64,000 nucleotides of DNA, taken from the NCBI RefSeq assembly GCF_025024155.1, contig NW_026251834.1, positions 1 through 64,000 of the forward strand, in the 5' to 3' direction. The notes under the pieces were generated by a model. It searched no databases and was not told where the DNA came from. It was given only the letters and a program-made list of their open reading frames with translations. Shown here one piece after another: positions 35,494-44,200 of this stretch (positions within the stretch are counted from its first letter, which is position 1; every line of letters begins with the position of its first letter). The DNA comes from Gamsiella multidivaricata (Eukaryota > Mortierellomycota > Mortierellomycetes > Mortierellales > Mortierellaceae). The position numbers and the translations under genes are program-made.

Positions 35494-35568
35494 CTTTAAA
35501 TTAAGTTTCAGGGATAATAGATTTATATGGTAATAAAGTACACACTGGACTCGGCTGAATATGCAGCA
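35481..35568. repeat. Dispersed 88-bp repeat, copy 2
   Basis: This matches 19136-19221 (see that entry). It lies exactly between the truncated retrotransposon and the Fanzor-type frame, so it may be the end of one of these elements or of the element that carried copy 1. Confidence 0.75.
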
Positions 35569-35626
35569 CTACATTGTTGCTATATTTAGAGCTAAATTTC
35601 TGGTAATGTCTGTCCTTTTAATGTAA

Positions 35627-37421
35627 ATCGAGGCTCCTAAGAAAAAGGGTCTTTTGCCTTCAGACGCAAGGAGCAACGTTGAGCCTAATATTTCCGCAGT
35701 CGAGAACCTTATTCTCCTCAGCACGGTCTGTATGAGTCGCCGACCGTTAGTGCCGATGTCATCCTTCGATGACAAGTTCATTTCTATTACAGAGCTGGAT
35801 CTCATTAAGATCTTCTGGCATGACAACGCCTTGCGATATTAACTTCGAATGTATACCCACCAGGACTTTCCAAGTTTCGAGTACATCGAAGCTATCTCGC
35901 AGGCGGACGTTGGGCTATGGCTCTCTAGAAAGGAACCGGAACATCTCCTCACCAAGCTGATCACCCACATTAGAGGATATACGCCGGGAGAACGGAAAAG
36001 GTTCAAAGATTACCACAGGTCGGTCGACCTTGATGATGACGCTTGATAAGATGAGAGAGCATATTGAAGCCATTCGAAACGATAACTTCGGGCCCAACAC
36101 TTACAAGGAGAGCGGCTATGCTTTACGTGGATTGATTCGGACAGATGGGTTTCGGCTTCAGTTGCTCGCATTCAAGCTTAACGAACTCAATGCGGTCAAG
36201 TACAGACGACTTCCCGAGGCCAAGCTATCACCTCGCATCAATTCTACTCTCGGCGGCACGGATTATTCCTTGACCGAGATCAGGAATGTGGTGAAGACCA
36301 AACAGGACGTCTCGGATCTTTGGGGATATGATCTGAAGCAGATCGAGATTTTAGGTCTGGATCAAGGACAAGCATTTGTGATCAGAGTAAGCGCCCTTCT
36401 GCCTAGTTGCGAGCAACTCACCGTAGATCAAGAACAAGAAACCAATGGCGCTATCAAAGAGCCATCCCCGTCGAATGTCGGAGGAGCAGGAGAGGCTGTT
36501 ATGACCAAGAAACCATCTACCAAGTTTTACAACCTGGTTGTCAAGCAGAAGGCGGTGTATCAGCCCACACTGAAGCACAGGCGTTGGTTGAAGCTAAGGA
36601 AAGGAATGATGGTCTATGCTTCAAGATCTATTAGCAGCATCGAGAGCAATCTACCGCACCTCCACGGCTCTGCAGCAAGCATCAAAGACTATACTGACAA
36701 GCTGCGGGACGCGGAGACTCACCTCGATTCCTTCTATGGCAGTGTGATTCTGAAGAAGCACAAGTGGAACGCTAGAAAGGCGCGAGACGAGGAGTACAAG
36801 CAGATTGCCAGCCGTCTTCTCAAACTGGTTGAAGAATCACTAGGTGCCAAGAGAGAAGACAGCAACAAGGTCATCATCGGCGTGGGTCTTGGATAGTTTT
36901 CTACGAAGACTAAACTGTCCTCCTTGCATGAGTCTTTCCAATCGTACTTTGTCCAAAAAGTAAGTGGTCGATGGTGGTGTCTCTTCGCTAGCCTATGATT
37001 GTTATCTATGGTACAATAGAATCGGCACAATGTGATGACTAATATCGTATTTCTACTTAATCTTTCTGGCTCTCTCGAGGTCAGATCTCTTGGCTATATC
37101 GTTGTGGATGTGAACGAGTATTACACTTCCAAAAAGTGCACAATATGCGAGGAGTTTGTGGGCCAAGTTAACATCCGACGACTTTATTGTTCAAACTGCA
37201 AGACATACATGCACCGCGACATCGTGGCCGGCCACAACATCAGCAATGCAGTCTGTGACCATCTGATTAGCCAGCAGCGGTCCCTGCAACTCAAGCCCAA
37301 AGATATCGATGGGAACTACCCATGGATGCAAGTAGCAAGTTCTTGCTCCACTAGCAGCAGCGACGGAGAGCGTTCAGGGGCACAGGTCGTCTCAATTAAT
37401 TTCGTCTTAGTTTTGATCTAG
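35627..37421 (+). pseudogene. Fanzor-type RNA-guided nuclease (eukaryotic TnpB), disrupted
   Basis: Plus-strand segments form one protein of the Fanzor/TnpB family, nucleases that use an omega RNA to cut matching DNA. An N-terminal stretch with a PKKK nuclear-signal-like motif runs from about 35627; a TAA lies at 35840-35842, so translation may begin at 35849. The frame changes near 36040 (one indel) into 36030-36896, which holds RuvC-I (ILGLDQGQAFVI). A TAG at 36894-36896 interrupts GVGLG and FSTKTKLSSLHESF. A 120-base intron (GTAAGT donor, 36960-37079) then joins in phase 0 to a last exon, 37080-37421. That exon encodes VNEYYTSKKCTICEEF, the second Cys pair LYCSNC, and MHRDIVAGHNISNAV (RuvC-III). 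The Glu in NEYYTS is where Fanzors carry their rearranged catalytic Glu. All catalytic residues survive, but the nonsense codon and frameshift suggest recent loss of function. Confidence 0.85.
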
Positions 37422-37424
37422 GAG

Positions 37425-37466
37425 GGGCGCGCGAATCGCCACTTTGGTGACGTAGTTTTCGCGCCC
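37425..37466. ncRNA. GC-rich hairpin after the Fanzor stop (candidate omega RNA end)
   Basis: GGGCGCG at 37425-37431 pairs perfectly with CGCGCCC at 37460-37466, with a smaller CCA/TGG hairpin possible inside. The first arm starts four bases after the Fanzor stop. In Fanzor and TnpB loci the guide RNA usually overlaps the 3' end of the gene and the element end, so the position fits. It could equally be part of the promoter of the following secreted-protein gene. Confidence 0.3.
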
Positions 37467-37480
37467 ATTGTCCTGGAATC

Positions 37481-37490
37481 TATAAAAAGG
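37481..37490 (+). promoter_or_regulatory. TATA box of the secreted-protein gene
   Basis: TATAAAAAGG lies 102 bases before the start codon at 37592, followed by a C/T and A-rich leader. It is a strong match to a canonical TATA element. Confidence 0.75.
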
Positions 37491-37591
37491 TTATCCAGAA
37501 CACATTCCTTTCACTCCAAAAAACTACCTCTCTCCTCTCCCCCCCGACAACCACTCCATTCCTCATACCCCCCAAAGAAAACAAGCACACC

Positions 37592-38095
37592 ATGCGTCTC
37601 GCCCTCTTCTCCGTCCTTTCCGTTCTGGCTCTCGGTCTGATCCGTAGCGAAGCTACCAACGTTGTCCGTATCGACCCTAAGTCTGGCTTAGTCTGCCTTA
37701 TCCTTCCTCCTCCCGGTAAACTCATTGGCGACACAGAGCAAAACGGCCATGTCCAGTGCACTGATGGCAAGCCCAAGTTGTTGCCCTCCAAGTTCTTTGC
37801 CACCAAGAACTTCCAGGTCACCAAGGACTATGTCCAGGCTTGGGGTTTCATGAACGACGCCAGCGTGGGTCTCCTCAAGAAGGACGGTGGCGGACAGTAC
37901 GATGTCCACAAGGACTCTGGCGACAACATCGCCCCCGGCTACCCTGTCTTTGTCGAACTCCTCGAGCCCGATAGCGGACGCTGGTGCATCCGCTTCTGCC
38001 ACGAAAAGGGACCTCACTGCAACATGGGACGTAGTAGCGATGGATGCGAAGGCGCTTTGGGCATCACCAGCTGGCCATCCCCTTCCCACCATTAA
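37592..38095 (+). CDS. Small secreted Cys-containing protein, conserved fungal type (167 aa)
   Basis: An intronless 167-residue frame. A signal peptide (MRLALFSVLSVLALGLIRSEA) precedes a mature domain with CLILPPPGKLIGDTE, a central GGGQYD, FVELLEPDSGRWCIRFC and a late Cys pair (HCNMG, DGCEG). This order, PPPG...DTE then GGGQYD then FVELxEPD..WCIRxC, is one I associate with a family of secreted fungal proteins of unknown function. Six cysteines suggest disulfide bonding outside the cell. The strong TATA box and intact frame suggest an expressed gene, the only intact non-F-box gene inside the transposon island. Confidence 0.88.
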   Translation: MRLALFSVLSVLALGLIRSEATNVVRIDPKSGLVCLILPPPGKLIGDTEQNGHVQCTDGKPKLLPSKFFATKNFQVTKDYVQAWGFMNDASVGLLKKDGGGQYDVHKDSGDNIAPGYPVFVELLEPDSGRWCIRFCHEKGPHCNMGRSSDGCEGALGITSWPSPSHH

Positions 38096-38268
38096 AAGAA
38101 GCTCCACATTTCCTCTTGCAATATAAAAATAAAAACCTCACACAATCCCTGTAGACCTACTAGGCATAGCCGCTGGATTTTTTTTGTGAAATTTATATAT
38201 TATTTTTTGACTACATATTGAATACTCCTCAAAAGTCCTGGAATGCTGGGAGTTTTCATGATTGCCGA

Positions 38269-38522
38269 ATGAAAAACGCCAGTGGATAATGGTTTTTCAT
38301 TGAAGCCCACGAACTTGGCTAAGCAAAGTGGTGTTTAATAACAAGAATCACCGGCGTTGGTCCGCATGCTGTGAACGAAAAGTGAGATTTTGAATGAATT
38401 AAATGAAAAAAAGCCTGTAAATAATAGTTTTTCAGAAATACGCCTGAACCTGGCTTAAGTAAACCGGCGCTTGTGAACAGGAATCACCGGCGGTCCTTAC
38501 GAAGTGTTTCCCATAAAGCGAG
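38269..38522. repeat. Imperfect tandem duplication, two units of about 120 bp
   Basis: Unit 1 (38269-38386) and unit 2 (38402-38522) share the same order of blocks: AATGAAAAA, TAATGGTTTTTCA or TAATAGTTTTTCA, GAAC(T/C)TGGCT, then GAATCACCGGCG and AAGCGAG-like ends. They are clearly related but diverged. No coding sequence is present. Confidence 0.7.
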
Positions 38523-38719
38523 ATGTCGAGGTGATGGGCAACTTTTGAAGGCTGTAGCTCAATGAGAATGTGGATGAATAGCCAGTTTGCGAAACCATTT
38601 CTAGATGTCGATGTAGGATAAGGTTGGCGCTAAAAATGCGCTTATTTCTATTTTCGATCGCACAAGTTTGAGACCATGCACAAAAATTTCCCCATTGGTC
38701 GAAACTTTTAACGAGCCTA

Positions 38720-39083
38720 CAGTCCTTTTTGTGAAATAGCCGAACTTTCATAGTAAAAGTTGGGCTATTTCGACTGAAATGAAATATATACACGAGGCTA
38801 TTCATTTTTTTGCAAGGATTTAAGAGGTCACATGATGAGTTTATTTCTAGTAAGATTTACGAATCAAGTACCGTACTGTTTTTCGGTAGCTCGCGTTCTC
38901 ATCTCCAAGCAAAGTGAGAGTGAGAATGACACGCGTTTTGATGTAGTCATGAGCGTAAAGATTGCAGGGAAATAACGTATTTCAGCCATCACAAAAAATG
39001 AATAGCCTCGTGTATGTATTTCAATTCAGTCGAAATAGCCCAACTTTTACTATGAAAGTTCGGCTATTTCACAAAAAGGACTG
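38720..39083. mobile_element. Fold-back MITE with Tc1/mariner-type ends
   Basis: Arms of about 92 bases (38720-38811 and 38993-39083) are inverted copies with few mismatches, starting CAGTCCTTTTTGTGAAATAG. They are flanked by TA on both sides (38718-38719 and 39084-39085), the target duplication of Tc1/mariner elements. Each arm also contains its own palindrome of about 39 bases (GAAATAGCC ... GGCTATTTC), so it can fold by itself. The 180-base centre has no coding capacity, so this is a non-autonomous element. Confidence 0.88.
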
Positions 39084-39266
39084 TAGATGATTCCACTGCA
39101 AGAAATGTAACCAGCCTGAGGACGCCATCACGTGCAGGCAGCAGGCAAGCACATTACCATAAATGGAAATTCTGCACCATCTTTCTCAGGCTGGGATAGA
39201 ACTCGAGTTATTAGCAAAGTCGAAAATAGGCTGTGAAGTGGTTCTTTTGCATGCATGCAAATTGTC

Positions 39267-39537
39267 AGCCGCACTGAAAAAAAAAAAAGCATGTCCCGAA
39301 AGCCGCCTGACAAAGTTGAACAGTGTCTTCGGGAAGCTGCCTCTTGCGGTGCGCCGCATGGAATCTGAAATAAGAGACTGTCGCAGTTGAAGATGCAAAG
39401 ACGGAAAGGTAGGAGTATGAAGAAAGGAGAGAAAAGTTGAGAGAGAAGCGAAGCGTGTGAGTTGAAAGAAAGTAAATGGATTGTGGGAGAGCATGCATGC
39501 ATGCTTTTTTTTTTTTTTTTTTTTTTTCAGTGCGGCT
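39267..39537. repeat. Inverted repeat at the duplication breakpoint
   Basis: AGCCGCACTG followed by 12 A and GCATG (39267-39293) is the inverse of CATGC, about 23 T and CAGTGCGGCT (39500-39537). The right arm ends inside the duplicated F-box segment, so the left arm is an inverted copy of the breakpoint itself. GCATGCATGC runs flank both arms. Confidence 0.8.
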
Positions 39538-40207
39538 CAATGCAAATGGTAAATGTATGGATAGAGGGGCACTGGTCAAGGAAGAGCTGGATAGTATTTT
39601 TTGCTTGGGGCCAGCGTAGAAAGGTCTCTCGTAGATGATCGAGGTTGCCCAAGGCCTCGGCAATCCTGTGAAGACCATCCTTGATCTGGTATAGATCCAT
39701 ACTGACATAGACCAGACGAGGGTTTCTCTGGATGAGAGCCTCCCAGATGTCGACGGTCCAAAGAAGGGTCGTCTTGCGGAAGTAGTCTTCCCAGTAACGG
39801 ATCTCTCTATCAAAGAATGGACATGCCCGACATTCAGTCCTCTTTGAGAGGAACTCCTCGACGGTCGCATGCGTCAGGTTGGTGCAGGTATCGCCCAGGT
39901 ACTGGAGGGAATGGACATTGGCGGTGGAGATAGTCCTGATGTGGTGTGCGTACTTGTAGACCTGGCTTCCGCCGAGTTTCTTTGGGAACCAAAACTGAAG
40001 CCATTTTTCGAAACGGGATTTTCGGTTGGTTTGGTTCTCGTGGCTGTGGAAGTCAAAGTCGAAGACACAGATGTGTCGATAGAGCTGAGGAATGAAGGTA
40101 CTGAACCAGGTTCGGTCGACACGGACACAGGCTGCGAGGTCAGGAGGCGTGAGGTCGATTGCGATGAGCTCGGCCAGTTCAGGAATGAGCACAGTGCGTT
40201 CGCTCAT
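39530..40207 (-). pseudogene. Truncated copy of the F-box gene (226 codons)
   Basis: The first 226 codons are nearly identical to the gene at 27229-28761, including the F-box. The frame is cut after CIEPH, where the sequence changes to a 23-base T run read as Lys codons. The leucine-rich C-terminal half is missing, so it could make at most a short F-box fragment. Confidence 0.92.
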
Positions 40208-40532
40208 TGTTCAATCAGGAATGGCAGGTGAATGGGAAAAGAGGACAGGAGAGAGAGTGCGGGGTAGAGTAAGAAGCGAAGGAGGGTGTGCGGGGCAGAC
40301 TACAGGGACAGAAGAGGCAGTGAGACAGACTTGGTTTACAGCACAGCCGCAGGGTCGATCAACACGCTACATATACACTGTAGATCCTTTATGGCCCACA
40401 GAGCAGAGGGTCAGTTAACGGCGAGAGGGGGAAAAGAGAAGAGAGAAGGATCGACGCGAGAAAGAGGGGTCGACGCAAGAGAAGGAGGAGGGGGGAATAG
40501 ATGTCTCACCCTCGCACGTGGCGCTTGGTCTC
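39530..40532. repeat. Segmental duplication, copy 2 (about 1.0 kb)
   Basis: The counterpart of 28084-29142. Its right end lies only about 145 bases before the start codon of the carnitine acetyltransferase gene, so the divergent F-box promoter is joined to that gene's promoter region. Confidence 0.95.
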
Positions 40533-40676
40533 CTTCAACAGCGCAATTGGGCGAGTACATTCCCTCGGGTGGGGCTGGCCTGCTCTCTCCTCCACTTTCT
40601 TCCTTCCGAATGGTCGCTGTGCATCGTATCATCCCATTTCGTATTTGCTCCGCTGCCCCGCCTTTAAAAAAGAAAG

Positions 40677-43340
40677 ATGTCTACTCTCCGCTCCTTGGCC
40701 TCAGTCTCCAGACCCTTCCTCCGCAACTCGCTCAAGATCACTTCTTTCAAGCCCAGCACTGCTGCTGTCCAGCCAAAGGTAACCTCAGCCAGCCAACCAA
40801 CCACCCTAGACTATTCAGGAGTAAAAACATACCCATCCATTCAATCAGGAACACTCACCATCGCTCCATCGCTCCATCGCATCCACTCTCTTCTCTCCTC
40901 TCTCTTCCTCATCATCAAACAAGATCATCTCAAGCATGCTCCATAGAAACTACACCAGTGCTGCCCCCGCGACCTTCCCTGGTCTGGGCCAGCCCGATAT
41001 GACCAAGGGACCCCTCTACCGCTACGACACTGCCCTCCCCAAACTGCCTGTCCCCACCCTAGAGGAGACCTGCGCACGCTACCTCAAGTCAGTTCGCCCT
41101 CTGCTCAACGACAAGGAGTTCGAGGAGACTACTGCCGCCGTTGCCGAGTTCAAGAAGCCCGGTGGTGTCGGTGAAGAGCTCCAGAGGCGCCTGCTCGCCA
41201 AGGCTAACGATCCCAAGACCGTCAACTGGCTTGAGGACTGGTGGAACGATCTCGCCTACTTTGGCTACCGTGATCCCGTCGTCATCTATGTCTCGTACTT
41301 TTACGTCTACAAGGACGATTCTATCCGCACGAAGCCCACCCAGCGTGCTGCCGCCATCATTCAGGCCGCCATGGACTTCCGTAGACAGGTCGTGGATGAG
41401 ACTTTGCCACCCGAGATGGCCAGGAAGAGCCCCCTGGACTCCTCGACCTACAAGTACATGTTCAACGCCTGCAGATACCCTGCCAAGCCCAGCGACTTCG
41501 AGCTCGCCTTTGACCCCGCCAAGAACAACCACGTCGCCGTCGTCCGCCACAACCAGTTCTTCACCTTTGATCTGATCAAGGATGGCAAGCCTCTGAGCAC
41601 TGCCGACATCGAGGCCCAGCTGGACGCCATCATCAAGTTGGCTGGCGACCGCAAGGACCCCGCCATCGGTGCTTTGACCTCGGATAACCGTGATATCTGG
41701 ACCGAGGTATGTGTGCTGATTACTCCGACACTCATTTTTATTCTAAAGCGACAAAAGATTGAACATTCCACAGGACTAGAGCCGACACGGTTTTTCTTGA
41801 CAAGGAGACAAAAGAGCATTGCAGGAAGCGGACCCATTGGATGCCATCCTTGTCGACCTCATTTATTACGACAATACTTCGCTTCAGCAAGCACGGATCG
41901 GCTTCTATAATTTAAAGTTCGGCGTTCGTCGGGGAGGCCGCTGTTTGGTGAATGGTAGATACTTTGGGATCCAACCTGGGCTGGGCCTGATCGTCATTCT
42001 CGGCCCGATACTGCAATCAGCGGCAGTGAAAGCAAGGAAACCTCAATTTTGACGGACACAATTCATCCGTTGATGTTTTGTGCCATTTAACACTTGCATT
42101 TACTGACTCGACCGAAACTTTTTTTTATTTTATTTTTGCGCTCCATCTACTAGGCCCGTAAGACGTTGATCAACGCTGGCTCTCATAACGAGAAGCTCCT
42201 CCGCAAGATCGAGTCCTCGGTTTTCTTGCTCTGCTTGGACGACTCCAGCCTCGTCACTCGTGATGAGATCTCGCGCGCCTGCTGGCACGGAGATGGCCGC
42301 AACCGTTTCTTTGACAAGGCCCTCCAATTCATTGTCTTTGAGAACGGCAAGGCCGGTTTCATGGGCGAGGTAGGGAAATGAAAGCAGTTGCTGTTCGATA
42401 TTCAACGATCATCAGAACTCACAATATACTGCAGGGATACTGACGGAGGTGAAAAATGCATTGGATATCAAAATAGCATTCTACCATGGACGGAACTCCC
42501 ACCTGCCGCTTGAACGACTATGTCTGCACGTCTTTGGCCAAGAACAAGATCGATCACGGATCTGCCACGGTCTCCTCCAGCTTAGAGGTCCCTCAGAAGC
42601 TCAACTTTGCCTTCAACACTGCCGTCCACAAGGCGATCGAGACCTCGGAGAAGAACTTTGAGGAGCTGATCAACAAGCACGGCCTCTATGTCCAGAACTA
42701 CGAGGGATATGGCAAGGGCTTGATCAAGAAGTTCAAGTGCTCCCCTGATGCCTATGTTCAGATGATCATCCAGCTCGCCTACTACAAGATGCACGGTGTT
42801 TCTCGCCCCACCTACGAGTCTGCCCAGGTTCGCAAGTTCCAGCACGGCCGTACTGAGACCTGCCGTACTGTCAGCACTGAGTCAGTTGCTTGGGTCAAGT
42901 CCATGGTGGACCCTCATGTCTCTGCTGCTGATAAGACTGCTCTGTTCAAGAAGGCACTCGATTCGCATGTGAGCTACATGGCCAATGCTGTGGAGGGTAA
43001 GGGTGTCGATCGTCACCTGCTGGGTCTCCGTCTGTCGCTCAAGTCACACGAGAGCAAGCCTACGATCTTCACCCAGGAGATTTTCAGCCGCTCGAGCCAC
43101 TGGAACCTGTCGACCTCTCAGCTGTCGTGCGAGTACTTTGATGGTTACGGCTGGGGCGAGGTCGTGCCTGATGGTTACGGAGTTGCCTACATGATCAACG
43201 AGAACAACCTCAGCTTCAACGTCGCTGCTTTGAACGAAATGCGTCCTCACCACCTGCACCACTACTTGAAGGAGGCTGCCACTGAGATGAGGAAGCTGTT
43301 TGAGCAAACCTTGCTCGAGGCTCCCAAGTCCAAGCTGTAA
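40677..43340 (+). CDS. CAT2: Carnitine O-acetyltransferase, dual mitochondrial/peroxisomal
   Basis: Exons 40677-40778, about 40924-41706, 42154-42369 and 42477-43340 join in phase 0, giving about 654 residues, the usual length. The enzyme moves acetyl groups between CoA and carnitine so acetyl units can leave peroxisomes and enter mitochondria. The catalytic His lies in GEHSTMDGTPT, and the substrate region KKFKCSPDAYVQMIIQLAYY and STES motif are present. The N-terminus (MSTLRSLASVSRPFLRNSLK) is Arg/Ser-rich without acids, like a mitochondrial presequence, and the last residues are SKL, a peroxisomal signal. Exon 1 codes only the presequence, and an in-frame ATG at 40936 begins exon 2, so alternative starts or splicing could make the two forms. 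The exon 2 acceptor is the least certain boundary. Confidence 0.95.
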
Positions 43341-44200
43341 ATCTTGCTCCTTGCAAACAAAAACGAAGCACACTACACACCACTTTATGGTCTAGACAAC
43401 ACATCAATAAAAACAACACATGTATAGATAAGATTGTGCCTTGCTAGTCTATCCTCTGAGTGCAGTATCCTACAAATTGCAAGACGAGTCCACTCGGTGG
43501 ACATGCTCCTTCAGCTTGAGCGAGAAGCGTTGGCTGTGACATGTTTCAGTCGCGTAAACAAAAAGTGAAACCTGATGGAGCTGCTCAGGTACCACCAGCC
43601 ATCGAAAAGAAGGGCAATTGATTAGGATCTCCCCGCATTTCGTGCGAGGGCGTTTAGGGGGGAGAGATATGGTTACTACAGAAGGTTCCAATGCCTGAAA
43701 CAGCATGCAAGAGACAACCGACTGGCAGAAGCAAAGGCATGGATGCAGAGAAAGCAAGAGGAAGTACAGACGCGTATATGTATATACCCTACTGCCGGAG
43801 CCTAGCACGGTCGTGTGCAGCCAGGCACACAATGTCCTGGGTCGGTCGGAAGCAGCTACCCCGCATTTTTCTAGTTCCGTTGTAAAAAAAACTGGGGCCC
43901 AGCTCAGTTCCGTCTTGTTCCTCGATCATCGGAACCGCTCCGACGCCTCCGTGGTCCCCAGTTTTTTGTAAATGTTTACCCCGTATGCTTCTCCACATTC
44001 CTTTGTTATTAATACAAATCCCCCCTATGTGCTTCATTGTTTCCTAGAAACGTTTATATACCGGTCGTTCTCTGCCTTCTTCATGCTTTTTTTTTTTTTA
44101 TTCTACAGCCACACTCATCCATCTCCACTCTTTTCTTCCACCGAACGGACACTACCTCTTCTTCCAAAGAACTCATATCTCCTCTCAAAAACAAACAACA
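43341..44200. promoter_or_regulatory. Intergenic region with urate oxidase promoter
   Basis: No gene is supported. TTTATATA at 44053-44060, about 140 bases before the urate oxidase start and followed by a C/T-rich leader, is the likely TATA element. The 3' flank of CAT2 has AATAAA at about 43407. Confidence 0.5.

Noticed and set aside
41089..43373. Long minus-strand frames opposite CAT2
   Set aside because: Shadow frames caused by the codon bias of the plus-strand enzyme; they cross its introns without splice logic.
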